From NCBI RefSeq assembly GCF_026013605.1, contig NZ_JAPDPJ010000022.1, positions 1 through 64,000 of the forward strand: a DNA stretch of 64,000 nucleotides. The letters run 5' to 3'. Every line of letters starts with the position of its first letter. The stretch's first letter is position 1. The notes under the pieces were generated by a model, which did no database searches, was not told the DNA's origin, and saw only the letters and a program-made list of their open reading frames with translations. This document shows positions 33,356 through 43,666 of this stretch, piece after piece. Source of the stretch: Plebeiibacterium sediminum. Lineage in GTDB: Bacteria; Bacteroidota; Bacteroidia; Bacteroidales; Marinilabiliaceae. The position numbers and the translations under genes were made by a program.

Positions 33356-36114
33356 AACTTAACTATGTTTCGTTTAATTACTGTATTGTTATAATTAATC
33401 TCTAACTCATATTGCCCGGTTGATAGGTCCGACAAATTTAAACTTCCTGGAGCAAAAGCTGAAATGGAGGTGTTTCTTTGATCGACTAATCCACCATTGC
33501 TGTTATAAATGGATACATTTAATGCTCCATTTACATCTTCACCCATTCTAAAATTCACGATATCAGAAACTGGATTAGGGTAAATATCTATTTCATTACT
33601 ATCATCTCTCACCATCACCTGAAATGTAGCTGTAGCTGTTTCACCTCTTGCATCAGAAGCTGTAATGGTAACTGTTGATAAACCATTAATAACCGGATTT
33701 ATAGTTAATGAATTATATATCTCAGATACATTGATATAATTAGAATTAAAGGTAATATCAAAATCTAAATCTTCACCATCTTCATCCGTAAAGTAATTCA
33801 TTAAAGCAATGTCATAAGCTTTATCCGGATTACCGATATAGTAATTATTAAGGGATTGAGATAAAACCGGAGTGTGATTTTCCAGTATTGTGTATGTAAA
33901 AGGATAGCTAGTTCCCAGTCCAGTTGCATCCTCAGCATATAAGTTAACCTCATAAGTACCCGGATCTGCAGTTAAACCATTGATGGTTATTCTTACTTCG
34001 GAAGTGCTTAATTCAGCAGCTGTAGAGTTTCCGGATTCATCAGTGTAACTCCATGTAAAAGCCTCTTCATCAGGTTCTGTAATAGAAAAAGTCAGATATT
34101 TTGTTTCGTGTGCTTTAACTTCAATGATTGTTTCATTATCAGTAATGATGACAGGAGGCAGGTTAGGATCTGTTGTGGCGCTTACATTAGATGAATAATC
34201 GCCATATGATCCTAAGATATCATATCCCACCACTGAGAAATAGTATGTACTTGCAAAATCTAAATCTGTTATTGTTGCGGATATTGTTTCACCAACTTCA
34301 GCATGCTTGACCAACACGGAGGTTGATGAAATTGCCATACTTTGCGTTGTAACATCATTTTCAGAGAATGGGGATTTTGAATAATAAATCCTGTAGGCAC
34401 TGGCCTTATAATCATCTGCATCGGAAGTAACCGACCATGAAAGAGTAGCTTTGTTAGAAGATGCTGTTACGCTTAAATCAGTTACCCTTTCAGGAGGTAT
34501 ACTATTGTAATTTGCTAGTGTTGCTGCTGCATTTACTTGTCCCACACCAAGCATTCCTGCATATTCAGTGTTGTAACCATCTATGTCAACCGCACCGCGA
34601 TAAAGTCTTTCCTTTAACATATCAGGAGTAAAGCCTTCACCCCCAAATTCGGAGATAACTAAAGCTGCAACTCCCGAAACATGTGGACAGGCCATTGAAG
34701 TACCGATCATGTAGACGTAATTATTTTCAGGAGCCGTGCTTGCTATATAACAATCCACATCATATAAATCATTATACTCATCCGATCCTCCTGGAGCAGT
34801 AATATCTACCCAACTGCCATAATTAGAATAATAAGCTCTGATATAATCAGGAGCACTTGACGCAACAGCAACAACTTTTTCGTACATAGCAGGATATGCT
34901 TTTGTAGATACGTTTTCGTTACCCGCTGCAAAAATTACTATACCACCAGCCATTGGTCCAACCTGATTTCCATTTTCATCAATACCTGCATATTTGATAA
35001 AATAATCAATGGCTTCTTTCATACTTTGAGGTAATTCAGGAGACTCATCATACCCCCAACTGTTTTGACAGATGACTGCACCATTATCTGCTGCATACTT
35101 TATGGCTTCTTCAAAGTTTTCAGCACTTATATCTTCACCATCTCTGTCAGATTCAAAAACCTGACACGACATCAGTTTTACTCCAGGAGTTTTAGAATCA
35201 CCACCAGCAATACCACATACTCCAATGCCATTATCATTCATAGCACCAATCGTACCTGCAACATGAGTTCCATGATCGTGAGCTACAATTGTTCCGTTGT
35301 AATCAACAAAGTTATATCCATAAACGTCATCAGTATAACCGTTATTATCATCATCGGTATTTGTAGCGCCACCATCTTCTGATTGATTGTGCCATATATT
35401 ATTAATCAGGTCTTCGTGATCAACATCGATACCACCATCAATAACAGCAACAATAACCTCTTCGTTACCACGTTGTTTTAACCATGCATCAAACAAATTG
35501 ATATCCGCACCAACAACTGCATCAGTAATGGATCCATCATTATAATAATGCCATTGAGCAGGTAGAAACGTATCGTTAAACGGATATTCTGTATCGGCAG
35601 TTTTACTAGTGCTTTTAAGCGATTTGGTTAATGGTATAGGTCCAAAATCTTTATATGACGTTTTTTGATTTTGTATGGTTCGAATAGGTTCCGTAACAGT
35701 AACTTCACTTAGTTCTTTAAACTGGCTGATTACTTTAGAAAGAGCAACAACGGAAGTGTCATACTTTACATCATACCATAAATGTAAACCTTCTTTTTGT
35801 GTTCTGGCTTCATATTTTCCACTATAAGGGAAGGTACGTTTAAAAGATTTGGCTCCAATAGAAGATAGCACTTCATCAACCTTGCTAAGGTTGGTTGATA
35901 CCTGATTTGATTTTAAAGAAACAGACAGGCTTTGAGTATTGTATTGGTTTAATTTAATTCGGATAATACCTTGTACTGAATTGGATGCAGTTACAGTATT
36001 TTCTTCTTTTTCTTGCTGATTTACAATTTCATCTTCGTTCCTACAGGAATATAAAAGCGATAATGAAATACATAAAGATACCAGGGAAATTCTGGTTATA
36101 ATTCGTTGAATCAT
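33352..36114 (-). CDS. S8 subtilisin-like serine protease with FN3 domain and type IX sorting domain, lipobox at N-terminus
   Basis: A 920-residue protein. The N-terminus has a hydrophobic run and SLLYSC (Cys24), a lipobox. A pro-region of about 130 residues follows, then the S8 catalytic domain with Asp226 (AVIDGGIDVDHED), His281 (HGTHVAGTIGA), oxyanion Asn399 (FAAGNE) and Ser473 (GTSMACPHVSG). A fibronectin-III domain (about 545-645) and cadherin-like or Ig-like repeats follow. The last 80 residues form a type A T9SS C-terminal domain, opening IDIYPNPVSDIV and ending IKRNIVKL. It should be exported and presented on the cell surface. Having both a lipobox and a T9SS domain is unusual. It is co-translated with a PorV-like protein. 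Confidence 0.9.
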   Translation of the reverse strand: MIQRIITRISLVSLCISLSLLYSCRNEDEIVNQQEKEENTVTASNSVQGIIRIKLNQYNTQSLSVSLKSNQVSTNLSKVDEVLSSIGAKSFKRTFPYSGKYEARTQKEGLHLWYDVKYDTSVVALSKVISQFKELSEVTVTEPIRTIQNQKTSYKDFGPIPLTKSLKSTSKTADTEYPFNDTFLPAQWHYYNDGSITDAVVGADINLFDAWLKQRGNEEVIVAVIDGGIDVDHEDLINNIWHNQSEDGGATNTDDDNNGYTDDVYGYNFVDYNGTIVAHDHGTHVAGTIGAMNDNGIGVCGIAGGDSKTPGVKLMSCQVFESDRDGEDISAENFEEAIKYAADNGAVICQNSWGYDESPELPQSMKEAIDYFIKYAGIDENGNQVGPMAGGIVIFAAGNENVSTKAYPAMYEKVVAVASSAPDYIRAYYSNYGSWVDITAPGGSDEYNDLYDVDCYIASTAPENNYVYMIGTSMACPHVSGVAALVISEFGGEGFTPDMLKERLYRGAVDIDGYNTEYAGMLGVGQVNAAATLANYNSIPPERVTDLSVTASSNKATLSWSVTSDADDYKASAYRIYYSKSPFSENDVTTQSMAISSTSVLVKHAEVGETISATITDLDFASTYYFSVVGYDILGSYGDYSSNVSATTDPNLPPVIITDNETIIEVKAHETKYLTFSITEPDEEAFTWSYTDESGNSTAAELSTSEVRITINGLTADPGTYEVNLYAEDATGLGTSYPFTYTILENHTPVLSQSLNNYYIGNPDKAYDIALMNYFTDEDGEDLDFDITFNSNYINVSEIYNSLTINPVINGLSTVTITASDARGETATATFQVMVRDDSNEIDIYPNPVSDIVNFRMGEDVNGALNVSIYNSNGGLVDQRNTSISAFAPGSLNLSDLSTGQYELEINYNNTVIKRNIVKL

Positions 36115-36517
36115 TAATGAAATTTTTAATAAATATGTTTTCGACTTTCTGCAAAATTTATTCCAAAGAAAAGAATTTTAAGCATACTATCTATCTATTA
36201 ATATGAATATTCGACGAATCATATGATTTTCTCGACCAAATGGTCGTAATGGAGGGTGTTTGTAGCTATAATAATCTTATTTATCCACTACCTGTATTAA
36301 TTATATAAAGTCATATCTTATTCTTTGAGGTAAATATTTTGTTAACTATTCAAATGTATTTTTAGGAATTAACTAGCTGGGTAATTCTGAATTCAGACCT
36401 AAAAAAGCATGAAACATTTAAACTTCGGAATAATCTGTATTAAGGAATATATTACCTAAGAAACAGTTTGTTATATGGCCTGTTTTATAGAATATAAATG
36501 AATAGTTGTTACTTTTT
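36115..36517. other. Intergenic region, 403 bp
   Basis: AT-rich DNA between the protease start and the end of the first HTCS gene. The only clear structure is a perfect 14-bp palindrome, CGACCAAATGGTCG, at 36233-36246, possibly a regulator site for the protease operon. No ORF or clear terminator for the HTCS gene was seen. Confidence 0.4.
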
Positions 36518-39500
36518 TTAATTCTGTTTTTGATTACGATAATTAGAAGGCGTTAAGCCATAGTGCTTTTTAAAAGCTCTGCAAAAATAATCTGAATCAT
36601 TAAAACCTACCAAACTACTGATCTCGTTTATGGTTTTGGATGTTTCAATTAGTTTTAGAGCCGCATTTTTCATTTTTATTGATTTAACAAACTCAGTAGG
36701 AGTATATCCGGTAATGGTTTTGATTTTCTTATAAAACACGCTGCGCCCATAATTAAACTCTTTTACTATTGAGTCAATAGTAAAATCAGGATCGCTCATA
36801 TGTAATTCTGTATATTTGGTAACCTGCGAAATAAATATGGTATCTTTACCTTTTTCTGATATATTAACGGTACTGGGTAAAGTTTTACTTTTATCACTGA
36901 ATTTATATTCTAATTTTTTACGTTGTTCAATGAGATTTGTAATCCTGGTTTTCAATAATGCGAAACTAAAAGGTTTGGATATATAGTCATCAGCTCCACA
37001 CTCAAACCCCATTTGAATTTGCTCTAATGAAGACTTTGCGGTAAGTAATATAACAGGTATGTGGCTTGTATTAATATTATTTTTTAGATCTCGGGTAACT
37101 TCAAGTCCATCTTTCTCAGGCATCATAATATCAGAAACAACAATGTCAGGTTTTTCATTTGTGGCTATTTCCAAACCTTCTTTACCGTTAGATGCTGTTC
37201 TTACATTAAAATAACTCTTTAAATTATTATATAGATAGGTTCTTAAATCCTGATTATCCTCAATCAGCAAAACACTGGGGGCGTCAGCTCCTGCTGATCT
37301 GGTATTTTTCACCGTCACAGGTTCATTGTGAACTACGTTATTTAAGTGATGAGTTGTATTATTTTCTTTTAGATTTTTACTTTCACTTTTCAGAATTTCA
37401 TTTTTATTATAACTATCCTTATTTACAGGAATGCGAATTGTAAAAGAACTACCAACATTAACTTTACTTGTAACATTTATATCTCCTTTATGAGCATTTA
37501 CCAGTTCCTTAGTTAATGATAGACCAAGCCCGGAGCTTGAATTAAACATTTTATCCGATTTTGAGAAAAGAACAAAACGCTCAAATATATGGTTGATTTC
37601 ATCCTTAGCAATTCCTTTACCCTGATCAGTTACAGAGATAATAAGATCTTCTTTAATTAATGCAATTTTCAGTGAAATTTCTTTTCCTTTTGGAGTATGC
37701 TTAAATGCATTTGAGATAAGATTAAAAGTGATTTTTTCAATCTTGTCTGTATCTATATATCCGAAAATTTCAGTTGGTTCAGATGAGTATTTAAAAACAA
37801 TATCTTCCTTAATTGCGAGTGTTTCAAATGCGTCAAATATTTCTTTAAAAAACATGGATATATTAACATGCTGAACTGACAAATCTATATGTCCATTTTG
37901 TATTTTTCTAAAATCAATTAGCTGGTTAATTAAATCCAATATTCGCCCTGTATTTTTTAAGATCTCATTCGCTTTTGATTTAATTTCTTCACTTGCTGAG
38001 TTTTTTCTAATTATATCTTCTGCAGGTCCTTTAATTAAAGTTAATGGTGTCTTTAGTTCGTGGCTTATATTTGTATAAAAGTTTAACTTGTTATTAATAC
38101 TAATGTGTTCATTTTTTAATTGATTTTTTAGATCCAATTGTTTTAATATTATAGATCGTAGTTTCCATACTATCAGAATTATAATGAAGAGATAGCCAAT
38201 AATAGCATAACTGGTTTTCCAAAAAGGAGGAGCAATAACAATATCAATTTTTGCAATATTATTGTTACTCACACCTGCACTGTTAGTACCTTTAACTTTA
38301 AATGTGTATTTCCCCGGTGGTAATCTTTTATAATTAGCAAAATTTGTGTTGCCACAATAATTCCAGGTTTCATCAAAGTTCTCAAGTTTAAATGAGTAAT
38401 TTATTTTTTGAGGACTTGAAAAATCAAGTACAGCAAAGTAAAAGGTTAAATAATTTTGAAAATACTTTAATTCCAGATTTGCATTTTCATGTATGTGTTG
38501 AATACTTTCATCAGATATTTTTACATCAGTAATGCAAATTGGATATTCGATAGTATTATTATGGATAGAGTCAGGTGTAAAACAAGTAATACCATTTAAA
38601 TTTCCAAATAACAATGTGTTATCTGAAATAAATGCGCCTGTATTTTCAGAATATATATACTTTTGAATAGATAGATCTTCTGGGAAATAGGCTTTGATAG
38701 AGGATTCCTTTATTTTTAGTTTATTAATTCCATAATCCGTACTAATCCAAATGTCTTGACTTTTGGGATCTTCCAGTATCTTATAAATAACGTTACTCGA
38801 TAAACCTTGTTTTGTAGTTAGATTTTTCCATCTAAAATCAAAATCTTTAATTTGATTGGTTTTAATGTAATTTATTCCACCTCCATAAGTGCCACAATAT
38901 AAAACACTATCCTTACCTTGATAAATACATATAATATCATCATTGTTTAAACTATTTGTATCACCCATTTCACTTTTGAAGGTCTTAAAAACTATTTTTT
39001 CAGCGTTTACAAATTTTTTGTCAACAAAGCTTAATCCGTCTGTAGATCCTATCCAAACATTGCCTTCAATATCTTTATACAGGCATCTTAAAATGTTAGA
39101 TGATATTGAATGAGTGTCTTTGATATTTTCTGAGTAATGTGTAAATGAAATATTATCCAACGGATTTTTGATGATTGACAAGCCTCCGGAATGCGTTGCA
39201 GCCCAAACAATAGAATCATTAATCTCAAGTATATCATAAATATAGTCACTACTTAATGTATTTCTTTTATAAGGATCACGTTTAATATGTACATAGTCAA
39301 TTCTTTCTGTTTTTGATTCATTAATCTTAGAGGTTAGATTTTTTAATATAAAAATACCATCTCCTTTGGTTCCAATCCACAGGTTATTATCATGATCCTC
39401 CATGATTGAATATATATTCTTAATTTTAAGTCTTTTCAATGATGGTATATCATCAGGAAGTGTAGCTAATAATTTATATGAAGTGTCGTAGCAATAAAGC

Positions 39501-40915
39501 TTTCCCGATTTTGTTCCAGCCCAAATGTTATTGTAACTGTCTACATATAAACCTCTGACTTCATTATTAGTAATAAAATTAGAGTCTTTATCCGGCTGAA
39601 GTATTTTAAAGTTTTGTTCACTGAGCTTTAACTTATTAATACCACCGTTTAAAGTTCCTATCCATAGGTTTTTACAATTATCTTCAAAGAGGCTAAGTAC
39701 ATAATTTGATGAAAGTGACTCCGAATTCAACGGATTACTCATGTATTGAGTGAATGTGTTTTTTGATCGATTATATTTACAAATTCCACCACCATATATA
39801 CCTAACCACAAATCATCATTGCTATCTTCAAAGTAAATAAGTTTTTCGGGTTCGCCTAATGATTCTCTGATGTTAGCATTTAAGGAGTGGTAATTTACTT
39901 TTTGAGATTTTAAATTAAATTGAGTTACCCCTTTTTGATCCGTTTCAAACCACACCATATCATGCCTATCAATATACCCGGGAAATATTACATTACTATG
40001 CAGATTTTTGGTGTTATTCGTTTTAAAGGTTTTACAATTATTATTTGAGTAATATGCAAACCCGTTTCCCAGAGTAGAAACTAATATAGAGTTATTAAAA
40101 TATTTTATATCAGAAATGGGATGGCTATTTTCATATTTTAGCCATGTTAAAGTCGAAATTTTATTTGTGCGATAATTGTATGCAACAATGTTGTTGTGTT
40201 GCGTACCAAGAAGATATAGTGAGTCTGTAATACAATAACACCTGTAGTGATATTTAGGTAGGTTTATATGGCTGCTATCATTCAAAATAGTTATTCCATT
40301 ATTGGTTCCTACCCAGATAGAATTATGCTGTCCTTTGAAAATAAAACTAATTTTAGCTCCCGGGAGAATACTGTTGATATTGATTTTTGTTGCAGATAGA
40401 ATCTCGTTTTTACTTATTATTACCCTAATACACTCATTTTGATGCGTAGTTAAGAGTATTTCATTTTTGCTTTTAATGTAAATATCTTTAATGTGTATTT
40501 CATTAGTTTTGTTTTCGCTATTTAAAAACGATTTTATATTGTAATAAATATCTTTTTTACTATTATACATAATAGCATTACCATCATAAGTTATGGCCCA
40601 TAAATTTCCAATGCTGTCACATTTAAGATTAAATATTCGATGACTGGCAAGTGAATTTTCATCAATATGATTATGGTAATATTTATGAAAATTTATACCA
40701 TCGTATTTATTCAGTCCGTTTAATGTTCCAAACCACAAATAGCCAATACTATCCTGGCATATACTTCGTACCGAATTATTCGATAATCCTTCGATTCGTT
40801 GATAGTGTTCAAAAGATATATTTTGACCTGCTATATTTTGTGTTTGTATGTAAATTAATAAAAAATAAAGAGGTATTAATTTACAAACAAGCTTTGTTTT
40901 AATGGGAATACTCAT
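36518..40915 (-). CDS. Hybrid two-component system regulator (HTCS)
   Basis: The ATG at 40915 gives 1465 residues with a signal-anchor (PLYFLLIYIQTQNIAGQN). Upstream in-frame ATGs add up to 21 residues and cannot be excluded. In order: two seven-bladed propellers of periplasmic repeats such as YLWFGTLNGLNKYDG and NIWAGTKSG (to about 790), a Y_Y_Y domain, a transmembrane helix (about 905), HisKA with NISHELKTPL (about 950), HATPase with SSGLGLSLTKELV, a receiver with phosphorylatable Asp in VVSDIMMPEKDG (about 1260), and AraC-type HTH at the C-terminus. It senses a glycan fragment and activates nearby uptake genes, probably the divergent FAS1-SusCD operon. Confidence 0.93.
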   Translation of the reverse strand: MSIPIKTKLVCKLIPLYFLLIYIQTQNIAGQNISFEHYQRIEGLSNNSVRSICQDSIGYLWFGTLNGLNKYDGINFHKYYHNHIDENSLASHRIFNLKCDSIGNLWAITYDGNAIMYNSKKDIYYNIKSFLNSENKTNEIHIKDIYIKSKNEILLTTHQNECIRVIISKNEILSATKININSILPGAKISFIFKGQHNSIWVGTNNGITILNDSSHINLPKYHYRCYCITDSLYLLGTQHNNIVAYNYRTNKISTLTWLKYENSHPISDIKYFNNSILVSTLGNGFAYYSNNNCKTFKTNNTKNLHSNVIFPGYIDRHDMVWFETDQKGVTQFNLKSQKVNYHSLNANIRESLGEPEKLIYFEDSNDDLWLGIYGGGICKYNRSKNTFTQYMSNPLNSESLSSNYVLSLFEDNCKNLWIGTLNGGINKLKLSEQNFKILQPDKDSNFITNNEVRGLYVDSYNNIWAGTKSGKLYCYDTSYKLLATLPDDIPSLKRLKIKNIYSIMEDHDNNLWIGTKGDGIFILKNLTSKINESKTERIDYVHIKRDPYKRNTLSSDYIYDILEINDSIVWAATHSGGLSIIKNPLDNISFTHYSENIKDTHSISSNILRCLYKDIEGNVWIGSTDGLSFVDKKFVNAEKIVFKTFKSEMGDTNSLNNDDIICIYQGKDSVLYCGTYGGGINYIKTNQIKDFDFRWKNLTTKQGLSSNVIYKILEDPKSQDIWISTDYGINKLKIKESSIKAYFPEDLSIQKYIYSENTGAFISDNTLLFGNLNGITCFTPDSIHNNTIEYPICITDVKISDESIQHIHENANLELKYFQNYLTFYFAVLDFSSPQKINYSFKLENFDETWNYCGNTNFANYKRLPPGKYTFKVKGTNSAGVSNNNIAKIDIVIAPPFWKTSYAIIGYLFIIILIVWKLRSIILKQLDLKNQLKNEHISINNKLNFYTNISHELKTPLTLIKGPAEDIIRKNSASEEIKSKANEILKNTGRILDLINQLIDFRKIQNGHIDLSVQHVNISMFFKEIFDAFETLAIKEDIVFKYSSEPTEIFGYIDTDKIEKITFNLISNAFKHTPKGKEISLKIALIKEDLIISVTDQGKGIAKDEINHIFERFVLFSKSDKMFNSSSGLGLSLTKELVNAHKGDINVTSKVNVGSSFTIRIPVNKDSYNKNEILKSESKNLKENNTTHHLNNVVHNEPVTVKNTRSAGADAPSVLLIEDNQDLRTYLYNNLKSYFNVRTASNGKEGLEIATNEKPDIVVSDIMMPEKDGLEVTRDLKNNINTSHIPVILLTAKSSLEQIQMGFECGADDYISKPFSFALLKTRITNLIEQRKKLEYKFSDKSKTLPSTVNISEKGKDTIFISQVTKYTELHMSDPDFTIDSIVKEFNYGRSVFYKKIKTITGYTPTEFVKSIKMKNAALKLIETSKTINEISSLVGFNDSDYFCRAFKKHYGLTPSNYRNQKQN

Positions 40916-41062
40916 CTTATAATATTGCATTTTTCTAATCATAAAATTTGTGTTGGCCCAATGTTTATTTAAGAACAATCACTTTTAAAAATTAGGAAAT
41001 TTTAGAGTAATCAATTCGTATAGGCAGCATAGATTAAAAAATGGAAAAGGTTAAAAATGTTA

Positions 41063-41091
41063 CAAAAATATATTTAAGCAATATTAACAAA
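41063..41091 (-). promoter_or_regulatory. Possible promoter of the first HTCS gene
   Basis: On the minus strand, TATTTTTG (41063-41070) fits TAnnTTTG, and TTTG (41088-41091) lies 17 bp upstream, slightly short of the usual 19-20. The leader would be about 140 nt. Confidence 0.35.
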
Positions 41092-41226
41092 ATATTTAAA
41101 AAATCTATATAAAATAATTACTAATAAAAGATATTTAACTATTTTATATAGGTTAAGTACTGCACTTATATGGTACAGCAGAAGGATGTCAAGTCAAATT
41201 GTTAACCCTGTTAATACGATCAATTG

Positions 41227-41280
41227 ATCAATTCTGATAAAGAATTAAAACCTTGATATAAAATCACTATCAGAATTGAT
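41227..41280. promoter_or_regulatory. Candidate HTCS operator: 13-bp perfect inverted repeat
   Basis: ATCAATTCTGATA (41227-41239) and TATCAGAATTGAT (41268-41280) are exact reverse complements separated by 28 bp, in the divergent gap between the HTCS gene and the FAS1 gene. The arm centres are 41 bp apart, about four helical turns, which suits a dimeric AraC-type binder. There is no T-run, and no gene ends nearby. Confidence 0.55.
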
Positions 41281-41447
41281 AATCATACAATCAAGGGAAG
41301 ATTTTACATCTTTCGCACAAAATCCACATGCTATAATCAGTTTTTCATGTATCAGCACATGTAAAAATCCAGTTTCTAAACGTCACGGTTAAATACTTTT
41401 ACACAAAAGTTAATATATGTTATTATGTATCAAATAATATTAAACCT

Positions 41448-43655
41448 ATGACGTTAAAATCTAATTTAAAAATTGGTCTGAGTATGCTCCTGTTTTTAGT
41501 TTTACTGGTTGCATGTGATGATTTATCTGAAGATTCTCATTATACAGATGATGGCAATTTGGAAGAGCCTATTTATACTGTATTAAAAAATGAAGGAGAA
41601 TTTTCTATGTATCTTAATTGTGTGGATAGGGCCGGGTATAAAGATGTTTTAAACTCATCTGGTTACTATACTGTTTTTGCACCAACGGATGTAGCTTTCT
41701 CAACTTATCTTACAGATAATGGATATGGTTCAATTGAAGACATACCAGTAGAAGAAGTTAAAAGATTAGTACAGTATTCGATTATTTTCACATCATTTTC
41801 TGAAGAATCAATAGATGATGCTTTTACTCCGGATGGTGAGGTTGAGCCTAATGAAGCATTTAGAAGAAAATCACTTTATTATAAAGGTGCATTTAATGAT
41901 AATGTTGAAGAACTTGGAGGAAATGTAAATGTGGTGGATATTAATTGGGTAGTTGCTGAAGATGCCATTGGTGGCACACCAATTTTAGTTACTCAGGATA
42001 ATAATTATAAGTGGATTCCTGTTTTTACAAGTAATTTTATGAGTTCAAATAACGTATTTGAAAGTGATTACTTAAATTTTTTCCCGAATTCAACACTCTC
42101 TGACTTTAATGTTGCTGGAGCACAAGTTACAACAACGGATCTGTTATGTGAGAATGGTTATGCTCATGGAGTTGATAAAGTAATTGAACCACTTCGTAAC
42201 TTATTGGATATTATAGAAAGCAAAGAAGAGTATAGTACTTTTGCTAACATCTTAAAACAGTATTTGGTTAATTATAGAATATCACCTACTGAGTTTATTA
42301 ATAACTACAATGATTTTTATGGGTCTACAGGACTAATCTACACCAAAAGTTATCCTAATTTAAAATTTGGACCCAATACAGAAACAATTGATCCATATAT
42401 CACTTATGGGGTAGATCAGAATACAACATTAACAGCTTTTGTTCCAACAAATGAAGCTATTCAGGTATTTTTCGATCAAATATTTTTAAAATGGTATAAT
42501 AGCCTGGATGATATGTCATCGGAACTGATAGCAGATTTCATCAACAGTCATTTATTTACTAATGGTATATGGCCAAGTAAATTTGAACAGTGGGAAACAA
42601 AATTTACAGAGGCAGATATTATTGAATCAGAAATAGGAAGTAACGGATTTTTTTATGGTACAAATAGAGTGCAAGAATCTGACTACTTTTTTACAGTATG
42701 GGGCGAAATTAACCTGAATCCCAAATACTCATTATTTAAACAAGCCTGCGAAGATAATAACTTTAACTATACGTTAATGAGTAGCACCAACTGGACTGTA
42801 TTTTTAGTAGATAATGATGTAATGCAGGAGTATGGTTTTACATATGATAACGACAGATCAGAGTGGAGTTATAATGGTTCAACTTCCAATGCATCTGCTT
42901 ATTTATCCAGATGGTTGGGTTTACACATCATATTAGGAAAGAAAACAGAGTTTACTGAAGGTGATATGATTCAAACCTACGGTAGTGATGGTGAAGGAGA
43001 ATATATAAAATTTGAAAACGGATTATTTTATGCCTCTGGTAACTATGAGGAAGGAAATTCCGGTTCCGAACCTACTAATATAAATATAGAACCTAATAAT
43101 GGAGTTACTTATCAATTAGATAATCAGTCTTTAGAATTTTCTCAGCTGGATCCTATTACTCTATTATTAAAGTATGAAGAATATTCAATGTATTGTCAAT
43201 ACCTGATGGCTAGTACATATCTTTTTACTCCTGATAACAGTGATCCAAATGCAGGTACCATAGAAGACTTATCAGGTGGAGCTCCAAATACAATGTTTGT
43301 ATTGAATAACGATGTGATGCAACAAGCTATTGATGCTGGATTATTACCAGCAAATCCTGCTTCCAGAGTTTTGGCAGACCAAACATTGGTAAAGTCATTC
43401 TTTCAGTATCATATAATACCTAATTATTATTATCCATTAAAAAGCGTGTGGTCAACTGATACTTATACCACTGGTTATAAAGATGATGACGGTACAACCG
43501 AAATTACTATAAAAGCTGATGGTGATGGTGGCGCATTCATAACTGATAATAGTGGCAATAACGTGTATTTTTCAACTGGTAGTCATCAAAAGAACATACT
43601 TTCAAACAGGGTTATCATACACGAGTTACAAGGTTATTTAAATTATAATGATTAA
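41448..43655 (+). CDS. Large fasciclin (FAS1)-domain lipoprotein
   Basis: A 735-residue protein with a lipobox (LLVAC, Cys about 23), so presumably lipid-anchored in the outer membrane. The first FAS1 domain is clear, with GYYTVFAPTDVAFSTYL followed by EEVKRLVQYSIIF (about 35-180). Three more FAS1-like segments follow, marked by TTLTAFVPTNEAIQVFFD, NWTVFLVDNDVMQEYG and NTMFVLNNDVMQQAI with LVKSFFQYHIIP. FAS1 domains mediate adhesion or ligand binding in other proteins; the ligand here is unknown. It is the first gene of the SusCD locus and lies 11 bp before SusC, so it is almost certainly a surface component of that transporter. Confidence 0.85.
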   Translation: MTLKSNLKIGLSMLLFLVLLVACDDLSEDSHYTDDGNLEEPIYTVLKNEGEFSMYLNCVDRAGYKDVLNSSGYYTVFAPTDVAFSTYLTDNGYGSIEDIPVEEVKRLVQYSIIFTSFSEESIDDAFTPDGEVEPNEAFRRKSLYYKGAFNDNVEELGGNVNVVDINWVVAEDAIGGTPILVTQDNNYKWIPVFTSNFMSSNNVFESDYLNFFPNSTLSDFNVAGAQVTTTDLLCENGYAHGVDKVIEPLRNLLDIIESKEEYSTFANILKQYLVNYRISPTEFINNYNDFYGSTGLIYTKSYPNLKFGPNTETIDPYITYGVDQNTTLTAFVPTNEAIQVFFDQIFLKWYNSLDDMSSELIADFINSHLFTNGIWPSKFEQWETKFTEADIIESEIGSNGFFYGTNRVQESDYFFTVWGEINLNPKYSLFKQACEDNNFNYTLMSSTNWTVFLVDNDVMQEYGFTYDNDRSEWSYNGSTSNASAYLSRWLGLHIILGKKTEFTEGDMIQTYGSDGEGEYIKFENGLFYASGNYEEGNSGSEPTNINIEPNNGVTYQLDNQSLEFSQLDPITLLLKYEEYSMYCQYLMASTYLFTPDNSDPNAGTIEDLSGGAPNTMFVLNNDVMQQAIDAGLLPANPASRVLADQTLVKSFFQYHIIPNYYYPLKSVWSTDTYTTGYKDDDGTTEITIKADGDGGAFITDNSGNNVYFSTGSHQKNILSNRVIIHELQGYLNYND

Positions 43656-43666
43656 CAATAAAATCT

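Noticed and set aside
36233-36246. CGACCAAATGGTCG palindrome as a terminator of the first HTCS gene
   Set aside because: It is nearly 300 bp past the HTCS stop, has a loop of only two bases and no T-run. At most it is a small regulator site.
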